Shown here: one piece after another, positions 40,512 to 47,924 of the stretch | Numbering within the stretch: position 1 is the stretch's first letter | Layout of the letters: each line of letters begins with the position of its first letter | Source: an uncultured bacterium | GTDB lineage: Bacteria; Bacillota; Clostridia; TANB77; CAG-508 | Assembly: GCA_905215935.1 (NCBI GenBank) | Contig: CAJMRY010000009.1 | Coordinates: 1 to 48,510, forward strand | Reading direction: 5' to 3' | DNA: 48,510 bases | Translations under genes and position numbers: made by a program | The notes under the pieces: generated by a model | Told to the model about the DNA's origin: nothing | The model's database searches: none | The model's input: the letters and a program-made list of their open reading frames with translations, nothing else

Positions 40512-40769
40512 TTAAATCTTTCTATATATAAAAATTGATAATATCATACCTATAATACTTGCTATATTCATTTTAAATGTTAATCCAAATGTAATTCTCA
40601 TAATACTTAGGTCTAATTCAAGTGGGCTAGATAATCCAAAACTATTACCATATGCAAGCCACCACAAAAAATCTACTTTTGAAGCTAATTCTCCTAATAA
40701 TCCTCCTACAACTAGTCCAGATAATATAAATATAATTAGTATCCATATATTTTTTTCTCTTGTTGCCAT
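40512..40769 (-). CDS. DUF4321-type small membrane protein
   Basis: The protein has 85 residues with a GGAGG just before the ATG. Two membrane helices are seen: the first with G-L-V-V-G-G-L-L-G-E and the second at the C-terminus (I-G-M-I-L-S-I-F-I-Y). The centre carries F-G-L-S-S-P-L-E-L-D. This matches the DUF4321 layout commonly found beside radC and mreB in Clostridia. The function is unknown. Confidence 0.8.
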   Translation of the reverse strand: MATREKNIWILIIFILSGLVVGGLLGELASKVDFLWWLAYGNSFGLSSPLELDLSIMRITFGLTFKMNIASIIGMILSIFIYRKI

Positions 40770-41059
40770 AATTCCTCCTATTTTTCTTTTGCAAACTTTT
40801 ATAATTTTCGTACTTTCCTTACGGAAACCTTTTTTATACTTTTCATATTATATATTGATTTTTCTTTTTTTTCAATACATATATACAATTTTTTCCTGTA
40901 TTTTGCTTTATTTTTTATAAAAAGTATGATATTCTATTTAGTACATTTTTTTATAAATTTAATATAATATATTAATAATGTTTTTACCAAATATTTCTCA
41001 TTTATTTTTTACTAAATTAGTTGTATAATTATATTATAATATATATGGAGGCTATAAAA
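40770..41059. promoter_or_regulatory. Divergent promoter region between DUF4321 and mecA
   Basis: There is no coding sequence. TATAAT-type strings (TTGTATAATT, ATTATAAT) at about 41022-41040 and a GGAGG at 41047-41051 serve mecA. The leftward promoter is not clear. Confidence 0.45.
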
Positions 41060-41696
41060 ATGAAATTTGAAAAACTTAATGAAGATAAAATAAGAATAAC
41101 TCTAAGTTCTCAAGACTTAGTAGAAAAAGATATTGATTTTCATTCTTTTATGTCTAATTCTATAAAATCACAAGATTTATTTTTAGATATTTTAGAAGAG
41201 GCTGAAAAAAAAGTAGGTTTTGTAACTAAAGATTATAAAGTAAGAATCGAAGCGTTAGCAATGAATGATGGTGATTTTATTTTTACTGTAACTAGATTTT
41301 CTCGGAAGTAAAGAAAAAGATTTGATTAAATCTTCTAAGCTAAAATTTAAGAGAAAAAAGGTAAATACCAATAGTGAAGAATTAGTTTATAGATTTTATT
41401 CATTTGATGATTTCTGTAATTTTACTAATTTTATTAATAATGCAAATATAAAGAATATAAATCTAGCTTCCAAGTCTATAATGTTATATAAATATAAAGA
41501 GTTATACTACCTAGTATTTTCACATATTAATCCTGATTATAAATATAACAAAAAATTATTTAGTTTATTAGCAGAATTTAGTACATATCAAAATAATCCT
41601 GAACTATTTTCAAGAAAACTATGTGAATGTGGTGAAATTATTATAAAAAATAATGCTATAAAAATATGTCAAAAATACTTTATAAACAAAGGTTGA
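41060..41696 (+). CDS. mecA: Adaptor protein MecA, with one CGG shift site
   Basis: The ATG at 41060 is 8 bases after GGAGG. Reading CGGA at codon 82 as one residue joins two apparent ORFs into 211 residues, close to the 218 of Bacillus subtilis MecA. The N-terminal domain (M-K-F-E-K-L-N-E-D-K-I-R-I-T-L-S) binds substrates. After a short linker the C-terminal domain (F-Y-S-F-D-D-F, Y-K-Y-K-E-L-Y-Y-L-V-F, L-A-E-F-S-T-Y) is the ClpC-binding part. The CGG lies exactly between the two domains, so stopping there would give a free substrate-binding module. It is the only plus-strand example and rules out a strand-specific artefact. Confidence 0.92.
41303..41306 (+). other. In-frame CGGA +1 site, mecA codon 82
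   Basis: The reading is TTT TCT CGG AAG TAA. Skipping one base gives F-S-G-S-K-E-K-D-L and the complete MecA C-terminal domain. Confidence 0.92.
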
Positions 41697-41754
41697 AAAA
41701 TGTTTTAATAAAATGTAATACAGATATATTATACTATTTTGAATGTAATATAAG

Positions 41755-41796
41755 AAAAACCAATAAGTATATTTTATAACAACTTATTGGTTTTTA
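41755..41796. terminator. Bidirectional terminator between mecA and the M23 peptidase gene
   Basis: A perfect 14-bp stem AAAAACCAATAAGT / ACTTATTGGTTTTT ends in a T-run on both strands. It lies 58 bases after the mecA stop, between convergent genes. Confidence 0.9.
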
Positions 41797-41861
41797 TTTA
41801 ACTAATCTTTATATTTAAAATAGTGCAAATATGTACGTAGACTCTTACCTTTAAATCATTC

Positions 41862-42860
41862 TTATTTATATACATAATTTTGTGGATTTTGTGCAACACC
41901 ATTTAATCTTATTTCAAAATGCAAATGATTTCCTGTTGATATACCTGTAGATCCTACTTTTGCTATTACCTGTCCTTGCATAACTTCTTCTCCCTTAGAT
42001 ACTAGTAACTCACTACAATGTGCATAATATGTTTGTACACCATTTCCATGTGACAATATAATATAATTTCCATATCCATCATTTTTATTTCCCGAATGTA
42101 CTACTGTTCCTGAAGCAGCCGCCTTTATAGGTGTACCTTTTGGAGCACCTATATCAATGCCTTTGTGGTTATCTCTCGATCTTACCCCAAATCTTGATGT
42201 TATAGTTCCTGGAGCAGGTGTAATAAAATTAATTCCTATGTTTACTGATTTTGACGAACTGTTTTGTGCAGATCTAGATGTTGTATTATTGCTACTCTTA
42301 ATACTTGCAACTTTAACTGGTTTAGCTTCTTTATACAAGCTATTTACACAATCTTCTACACTAGAAAATTCTTTACATTCAGCTTCATATTTTTCTGATA
42401 TACTTATGCTTTCTTTATTACTACTATTCTTCTCTTTTAACTGATTTACAACATCTTCAGCTTGCTTAAAATCTGATACATACATTTTTTCTTCGTCACC
42501 TTCTAATATGGCATACATTTTATAATATGTCTTACCTGATGTAACTACTTGATTATATATTTCATCTTCATTTGTGTTTATATCTCTTTTTATCATACAC
42601 AAATTATATTGCGGCATATCATCTATCTTCACAAATGCTATATTCTCTTTATCTCCATTTTCTGCATAATCATTAATTCTAGACTGTAGCTTAGTTTTAC
42701 TATTACAATATCCTACAAATTTGCCATTATAACTTACACTATATGTAGGTTTATATACAGAAAAAATCACACCAATTATTAATATAATTGGTATAATACA
42801 TAAAATAATAAATTTTCTAGCTAGTCTTATATATAACTTTGCTTTATCTAATATCAACAT
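41862..42860 (-). CDS. Membrane-anchored M23 family metallopeptidase
   Basis: The ATG at 42860 (MLILDKAK) follows AAAAAGGAGAG; an ATG 19 codons upstream has no ribosome binding site. The product has 332 residues. One membrane helix (about residues 17-36) is followed by a linker and a C-terminal LytM/M23 domain of about 120 residues. Zinc ligands are visible in H-K-G-I-D-I-G, Y-A-H and H-L-H-F-E. It cuts peptide bridges in the cell wall. The layout resembles SpoIIQ-type or growth-related endopeptidases, and which one cannot be decided here. Confidence 0.9.
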   Translation of the reverse strand: MLILDKAKLYIRLARKFIILCIIPIILIIGVIFSVYKPTYSVSYNGKFVGYCNSKTKLQSRINDYAENGDKENIAFVKIDDMPQYNLCMIKRDINTNEDEIYNQVVTSGKTYYKMYAILEGDEEKMYVSDFKQAEDVVNQLKEKNSSNKESISISEKYEAECKEFSSVEDCVNSLYKEAKPVKVASIKSSNNTTSRSAQNSSSKSVNIGINFITPAPGTITSRFGVRSRDNHKGIDIGAPKGTPIKAAASGTVVHSGNKNDGYGNYIILSHGNGVQTYYAHCSELLVSKGEEVMQGQVIAKVGSTGISTGNHLHFEIRLNGVAQNPQNYVYK

Positions 42861-43256
42861 TTTTACTCTCCTTTTTAGTGCATTACGGATTTTATAATAT
42901 TTTATATTTTTTAACAAACCTTATTTAATACAATTTTTGCTTTTTTTCGACTTTTGTATATTGTTTTCAGGTAATTAACAATTGTTATCTTCATTTTCCT
43001 CTTTTTTAAATCTGAAATCAGTCGTTTTTACACTTTTTTATGATATTATATTTTAAGTAAAAATATTGTTTTAAATTATTCTCTATACTTCATTTATATA
43101 AGTTATTTTTATATAGTTTTAAGGGAGACATTACAAAGTCCCTAATATGTTAATAATTAATGCTTTAATAAAAAAACTGGCTAAAATCTAATAAGTATAA
43201 CACAAAGTATTTTGCAATACACTTTACTATATTTTAACCAATCTTAATATTAATTT
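42861..43256. other. Intergenic region with a small GGGAC palindrome
   Basis: No gene was recognised. A short inverted repeat AGGGA / TCCCT lies at 43122-43143 and reads AGGGAC on the minus strand. The remainder is AT-rich. A GTCGAA core near 42945 weakly resembles a Spo0A box. Confidence 0.4.
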
Positions 43257-43502
43257 TTATTGTTGTAACTCTGTTTTAACTGTTTGTATTTCTGTAACAG
43301 TAGCCTTTGCAGCAGGTTTATAATATCCTTTTGTCTCTGCAACTTTAAATAATTCATATTGAAAGCTTTCATCATTATTTCTAATCTGTTGTATAGTCTG
43401 TCTTAAGGCCATATCTTCTGTTTCCGATATCACACCTTGATAAGTAGTAAGTTCTGATTTTACACTATTTAATATATCATTAACCATTGTTTTCTCGTCC
43501 AT
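43257..43502 (-). CDS. CotF-like spore coat protein
   Basis: The protein has 81 residues and an ATG preceded by GGAGG. It is wholly helical and hydrophilic, with K-T-M-V-N-D-I-L-N-S, a T-E-D-M-A-L-R-Q-T stretch and a C-terminal K-G-Y-Y-K-P-A, typical of CotF-family coat proteins of Clostridia. It is probably cotranscribed with the gene at 43515-43703, 12 bases away. Assembly in the spore coat is inferred from the family. Confidence 0.8.
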   Translation of the reverse strand: MDEKTMVNDILNSVKSELTTYQGVISETEDMALRQTIQQIRNNDESFQYELFKVAETKGYYKPAAKATVTEIQTVKTELQQ

Positions 43503-43514
43503 AATATCCTCCTA

Positions 43515-43703
43515 TTAGTTATTTAAAAATGACATTAATTTTTGTTTTGTATTTAATGCATCCTGAGCTGATTTTGTAAATAATTGTTTTATTTGCGGAT
43601 CTACTGCTTGTGAAGCATATGTGTTTAATTTTTGGTATGATGTTTCGTGGGCACCAATTAAATGTCTTAAATTTTGAAGTTCTACCTGAGTTAAATTTGC
43701 CAT
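43515..43703 (-). CDS. Small CotF-like coat-associated protein
   Basis: The protein has 62 residues. Its ATG (MANLTQVEL) is preceded by AAAGGAA. It is all-helical with E-L-Q-N-L-R-H-L-I-G-A-H-E-T, a pattern found in small partners of CotF-type coat proteins. It is the first gene of the two-gene coat unit. An overlapping frame (43519-43713) shares part of the DNA and has no family resemblance. Confidence 0.75.
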   Translation of the reverse strand: MANLTQVELQNLRHLIGAHETSYQKLNTYASQAVDPQIKQLFTKSAQDALNTKQKLMSFLNN

Positions 43704-43812
43704 GTTTAATCATTCCTTTCCTAATTATTATATCTAGATTATTTCCACTTTATATTTTTTTATTCATATAAATATAATTGCTATAGTATGATATGTTTTT
43801 TATATACATATT

Positions 43813-43865
43813 AAGGACATAAAAGATATGAATGTCTGATATATTTTCATATCTTTTATGTCCCT
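43813..43865. repeat. Palindrome with GGGAC end downstream of pcrA
   Basis: Arms of about 19 bases (AAGGACATAAAAGATATGAA and its inverse) match around a 13-base loop. On the minus strand it begins AGGGACATAAA. It lies 50 bases after the pcrA stop and may end that transcript, although no clear T-run follows. Confidence 0.65.
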
Positions 43866-43916
43866 AATGATTATTCTATATGTATTTTAATCTACTGAAG
43901 TTTTTATATTAAAGTA

Positions 43917-46229
43917 CTAATCTATTATTTGTAACCCTGCAAATTTAGCCATTAATCTTTTATTTCCTACTTTATCAAAACATATATCTACTTTTAAATC
44001 TTCTCCTTCTTTTTCTACTTTGCTAATTGTACCCTCTCCAAACTTTTTGTGAAAAACTCTTTGTCCAGATTGATACATATTTATATCTACATCTTTCTTT
44101 GCTTCAAAAGATTTTAAAAAGCTTTCTGCTGTTCTAAATGCAAATCCATTTGAAGATTTACTCGCATCTATTCCCATTGCTACATTTTGTATTTTAGAAT
44201 CTTCTCCTACTTTATATGTTTTAATTTTTCCTCCAGAAGACTTTCCATATTCCCATTTATATGAACTATCTTCAAATTTATCTTCCGATTTTTCCCCTAT
44301 AACATCATCATATCCATCTAATAGCTCTTGTGGAATTTCTTTAATAAATCTAGATATAGAGTTATAACTTGTAGAACCAAAAATAGTTCTTCTTTTCGCA
44401 CATGTTAAGTATAAATATTGTTTTGCTCTTGTAATACCTACATAAAATAATCGTCTTTCTTCTTCTAACTCTTTTGGTTCTCCTATAGATTTATATCCTG
44501 GAAAAATACCTTCTTCCATTCCCACTAAAAATACAGCTGGGAACTCTAATCCTTTTGCACTATGAAGTGTCATTAGTGTTACAGATTCTTCTGTTTCTTC
44601 CATATTATCTATATCACTTGATAATGTTATACCTTCTAAGAATTCAGCAAGTGTATTATCTGCAGATTCTTCTTCAAATTCCATTGCTACAGTTAAAAAT
44701 TCATCCAAGTTTTGTATTCTAGATTCTGCTTCTACTGTATTTTCTAGTTCTAAAGCTTTTGTATAGCCTGTCTTTTTTAGAGTCTCTTTAATTAATTCAG
44801 AAATTAACATTTTATCTTTATTTGCTCTTAATTCTTCTATTACTTCTACAAACTCTCTAGAATTTAAAAAGACTCTATTTAATCCATATTGTTCTGCATT
44901 TTTTATAATATCATACATAGATTTTCCACTTTGTTCTGAGATTTGTGCAATATTATCTAAGCTTGTCTTTCCAATTCCACGCTTTGGTTCATTTATTATT
45001 CTTTTTAAAGACATATTATCTGATGTATTAAATATTAATCTTAAATATGCAATTATATCTTTTATTTCTTTTCTTTCATAAAATTTTAGTCCACCTATAA
45101 TTTTATATGGAATATCTTCTCTTCTTAGTATATCTTCTATTGCTCTCGATTGTGAGTTCATTCTATAAAGAATAGTAAAATCAGAGAACTTAAAATATTC
45201 TTCTGTTTTTAAAAATCTTATTTGATTAATTATATATGTAGCTTCGTCATATTCATCATTTCCACTGTATATACATGGTATATGTCCTTCGTCATTTTGT
45301 GTCCATAATTTTTTTTCATATTTAGCTTCATTATTTTTTATTACTGCATTAGCTGCTTTTAAAATATTTCCTGTACATCTATAATTTTGCTCCAATTTAA
45401 TTATCTTAGTTCCTGGAAAGTCCTTTTCAAAGTTCAAAATATTAGAAATATCTGCTCCTCTAAAAGAGTAAATACCTTGGTCATTATCTCCTACAACTGT
45501 TATATTTCCATATCTAGAAGCTAAAATTGATACTAACATAAATTGTGACTTGTTTGTATCTTGATACTCGTCTACTAATACATACTTAAATTTCTCTGTA
45601 TAATATTCTAATACATCACCATTTTCGGTTAATATTCTTATTGTATAATTAATAATATCGTCAAAATCTATTGCGTTATTTTCCTTTAATCTTTTTTGAT
45701 ATAATTCATAAATTTTTCCAATAGTCTCTCTTCTATAATCATTTGCATATTTTACAATGTAAGCATCTGGTTCTAACATTTCGTTTTTTCCATTACTAAT
45801 TTCTGATAAAACTGCTCTATCAGTAAACATTTTATCATCAACTTTAAGTTCTTTTAAACATTCTTTTATTAAAGTTCTTTGGTCAGATGTATCAAAAATT
45901 ATAAAAGAACTATCAAAGCCAATTCTATCTATATATCTTCTCAAAATCTTTACACATATAGAATGAAATGTACCCATCCAGATATCATTTGCTGCATCTC
46001 CTACTAAGTTTTCTATTCTTTGCTTCATTTCATTTGCTGCTTTATTTGTAAATGTAATTGCAAGTATATTCCATGGTTTTACATCTTTGTTTTGCATTAA
46101 ATATGCAATTTTATGTGTTAAAACTTTTGTCTTTCCACTTCCTGCTCCTGCTATCACAAGGCTTGGCCCTTCTGTGTTTTCTACAGCTTCTCTTTGTTTA
46201 TTATTTAATTCACTTAATAAATCTTGCAT
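43917..46229 (-). CDS. pcrA: UvrD/PcrA-type superfamily 1 DNA helicase
   Basis: The protein has 770 residues, near the usual 720-750. The Walker A motif A-G-A-G-S-G-K-T is near residue 30, followed by T-F-T-N-K-A-A, the Walker B region V-D-E-Y-Q-D-T-N, G-D-N-D-Q-G-I-Y-S-F-R-G-A, L-E-Q-N-Y-R and L-M-T-L-H-S-A-K-G-L-E-F. The C-terminal Tudor-like tail has F-H-K-K-F-G-E-G-T-I. It unwinds DNA 3' to 5' in repair and replication. It has no in-frame CGG despite its length, so it is a good internal control. Confidence 0.95.
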   Translation of the reverse strand: MQDLLSELNNKQREAVENTEGPSLVIAGAGSGKTKVLTHKIAYLMQNKDVKPWNILAITFTNKAANEMKQRIENLVGDAANDIWMGTFHSICVKILRRYIDRIGFDSSFIIFDTSDQRTLIKECLKELKVDDKMFTDRAVLSEISNGKNEMLEPDAYIVKYANDYRRETIGKIYELYQKRLKENNAIDFDDIINYTIRILTENGDVLEYYTEKFKYVLVDEYQDTNKSQFMLVSILASRYGNITVVGDNDQGIYSFRGADISNILNFEKDFPGTKIIKLEQNYRCTGNILKAANAVIKNNEAKYEKKLWTQNDEGHIPCIYSGNDEYDEATYIINQIRFLKTEEYFKFSDFTILYRMNSQSRAIEDILRREDIPYKIIGGLKFYERKEIKDIIAYLRLIFNTSDNMSLKRIINEPKRGIGKTSLDNIAQISEQSGKSMYDIIKNAEQYGLNRVFLNSREFVEVIEELRANKDKMLISELIKETLKKTGYTKALELENTVEAESRIQNLDEFLTVAMEFEEESADNTLAEFLEGITLSSDIDNMEETEESVTLMTLHSAKGLEFPAVFLVGMEEGIFPGYKSIGEPKELEEERRLFYVGITRAKQYLYLTCAKRRTIFGSTSYNSISRFIKEIPQELLDGYDDVIGEKSEDKFEDSSYKWEYGKSSGGKIKTYKVGEDSKIQNVAMGIDASKSSNGFAFRTAESFLKSFEAKKDVDINMYQSGQRVFHKKFGEGTISKVEKEGEDLKVDICFDKVGNKRLMAKFAGLQIID

Positions 46230-46365
46230 GTTTATCTTTTATGATATATTTAGTAACTTAAATACATCATATTCTCCTTTCTATATTTTATTTTTCATTA
46301 ACATATTTATTTTTATTCAATAATTGTCTCTTCTTATTAACTTATAATTTATACTTCAAGTTTAA

Positions 46366-46828
46366 TTATTTATTAATACTATTTATCTTATTTATTGTTT
46401 TATTTATGCATCTTTTTATTTCTTCAGCACAGGATAGAAATGTATCTAAATTATATCCCCATGGATCTTTTATATCATAACTTTCATCTATCTCTTCTGC
46501 ATATTCTTTCATAGTATATACTTTTTCTTTTAATTCTGGGTACATGTGTATTACACTAATTTTATGTGACATAGTAGCACATAGGATTAAATCCATTTCC
46601 AATATATTAGATTCTGTAGTATTTGTTGAACGATGGTATTTTAAATCTATATCATTTATTTTCATTGCTTCAATTGCATTATATGAAGCATAATCTCCGT
46701 TTTCCGCAAAAGTTCCTGATGAGTATACTTCTATATCTAGTCCGTCTATTTTTTACTTCTTCTTTCATTATTGCTTCAGCCATTGCACTTCTACAAATGT
46801 TAGCTGTACATATAAACATTACTTTCAT
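46366..46828 (-). CDS. Low-molecular-weight phosphotyrosine phosphatase family protein, with one CGG shift site
   Basis: The ATG at 46828 follows AAAGGGAAA. Reading CGGA at codon 29 as one residue joins two apparent ORFs into 153 residues, the family's usual size. The P-loop C-T-A-N-I-C-R is near residues 7-13. The general-acid loop is D-P-W-G-Y. The junction gives N-R-G-L-D-I-E-V-Y-S-S-G-T-F, the conserved second strand. Ile, not Thr, sits inside the P-loop. In YwlE-type arginine phosphatases that position is Thr, so tyrosine specificity is more likely. Without the shift the catalytic loop would be separated from the acid Asp. Confidence 0.9.
46741..46744 (-). other. In-frame CGGA +1 site, phosphatase codon 29
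   Basis: The reading is AAT AGA CGG ACT AGA. Skipping one base gives K-N-R-G-L-D-I-E-V-Y-S-S-G-T. Two later CGGs in the zero-frame text are out of frame once the shift is made. Confidence 0.92.
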
Positions 46829-46985
46829 CAAAATTTCCCTTTCTTTGTCATTTTCCTCATTATAGCAACTATTTTTTTGAAATGCAATTAACATTTACTA
46901 ATTATTGAAATTTATATTTTACATTACCTATTCACATTTGTATATTCAATATTTATTCAGATGTTACATAGTAATATATTTTAAT

Positions 46986-47023
46986 AAAACAACTATTTCT
47001 ATTTTGTAGGAATAGTTGTTTTT
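46986..47023. terminator. Hairpin between the ZIP and phosphatase genes
   Basis: A 12-bp stem AAAACAACTATT / AATAGTTGTTTT ends in a T-run on both strands. It lies between the ZIP gene and the phosphatase gene, both leftward. Confidence 0.7.
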
Positions 47024-47098
47024 AATAAAAAATTATTTTTATAATATGATAATATTTCTAATGTTTATCACACGAAAATATGTTATAAAAAAATTGTT

Positions 47099-47131
47099 TA
47101 TATCTACTATTTTATACAATAGTAGATATAA
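47099..47131 (-). terminator. Hairpin terminator spanning the ZIP gene stop
   Basis: A 12-13 bp stem TATATCTACTATT / AATAGTAGATATA includes the stop codon at 47112 and is followed by AATTTTTTTA on the minus strand. Confidence 0.8.
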
Positions 47132-47855
47132 TACCTAATATAAATCCAATAATATTTCCTATAGCATTCATTCTTCCTTTATATAATTTATTAGATTCTG
47201 GTATTAACTCTCCAGAAACTATATATAACATTGCACCTGCTGCAAAGGCAAGACACATTGCTATTATACTTTGAGAAATAGTACCTATTATTGCTCCAAA
47301 AAAAGCCCCAAATCCTGTTGTAACTCCTGATAAAACCACATAAAATATTACCTTGCTTGTTTTTATTCCTCCATTTTTCATAGGAATTGCCATTGATATT
47401 CCCTCTGGTATGTCATGAAGTGCTATCGCTATTGCTAAAGAATATCCTAATTTTAATGAAGCTTCGAATCCTGATCCAATTGCAAGTCCTTCTGGGAAAT
47501 TGTGTATTGCAAGTCCTATACTTACAATAATACCTGTTTTTAATAAACTATTTTTATTTTTTAATACTGAATTTTTGTTTTTAAAATTATTTTCAACTAA
47601 CATATCACAACATATCATGCATACTATTCCAAAAATAATTCCTAATAAAACGTTGTATATTCCAGATATTTCTAAAGCTTCTGGCACTAGTTCAAAACAA
47701 ACAATTGCGGTCATTAGTCCAGATGCTAATGATAAAATAAATCCTAAAAATTTATTAGATTTAGTTTTTAGAAGCACTCCTAAAACTCCACCTAAAGTTG
47801 TTCCAAAAGTCCCAAAAAATAGCCCTAACAACGTAGTTTTTAATAATTCGTTCAA
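47112..47855 (-). CDS. ZIP family metal transporter
   Basis: The protein has 247 residues with about eight membrane helices. The family's metal-binding motifs are clear: H-N-F-P-E-G in helix 4 and H-D-I-P-E-G in helix 5. The family imports zinc or other divalent metals. The TTG start at 47855 is set by AAAGGAG 8 bases upstream. This ribosome binding site lies inside a 17-bp stem (47863-47905), so translation may be controlled. A hairpin terminator overlaps its stop. Confidence 0.93.
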   Translation of the reverse strand: MNELLKTTLLGLFFGTFGTTLGGVLGVLLKTKSNKFLGFILSLASGLMTAIVCFELVPEALEISGIYNVLLGIIFGIVCMICCDMLVENNFKNKNSVLKNKNSLLKTGIIVSIGLAIHNFPEGLAIGSGFEASLKLGYSLAIAIALHDIPEGISMAIPMKNGGIKTSKVIFYVVLSGVTTGFGAFFGAIIGTISQSIIAMCLAFAAGAMLYIVSGELIPESNKLYKGRMNAIGNIIGFILGIISTIV

Positions 47856-47862
47856 AATAAAT

Positions 47863-47905
47863 ACTCCTTTAAAACAAACTTTATACTAGTTTATTTTAAA
47901 GGAGT
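47863..47905 (-). promoter_or_regulatory. Hairpin covering the ZIP gene ribosome binding site
   Basis: Arms of 17 bases (ACTCCTTTAAAACAAAC and GTTTATTTTAAAGGAGT) pair with one mismatch that can be G-U in the RNA, around a 9-base loop. The 3' arm on the transcript is the AAAGGAG itself. It could act as an on/off switch or simply end the upstream transcript. Confidence 0.6.
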
Positions 47906-47924
47906 TATTTTATGAATACTTTTA

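Noticed and set aside
43519..43713. Basic 64-residue ORF overlapping the coat-associated gene
   Set aside because: It is an alternative frame of 43515-43703; only the latter resembles a known coat family and has a properly placed ribosome binding site.
17512..46744. Reassignment of CGG to another amino acid or to stop
   Set aside because: Reassignment would keep the zero frame. Here the zero frame ends soon after CGG at most sites and homology resumes only in the +1 frame.
17512..46744. Sequencing or assembly error as the full explanation
   Set aside because: Not formally excluded, but 13 errors that always add a C before GGA or GGT, on both strands and with none elsewhere, fit no error type I know. 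Homopolymer errors would dominate instead. Read mapping would settle it.
17512..46744. Classic programmed +1 frameshift of the prfB type
   Set aside because: There is no stop codon at the shift point, no internal Shine-Dalgarno at fixed distance and no shared slippery codon before CGG.
13225..46828. Reading the nine split genes as pseudogenes
   Set aside because: They include genes normally needed for growth (mreB, mrdA), show no other stop or indel, and all breaks share the same codon. Decay would hit varied positions and sequences.
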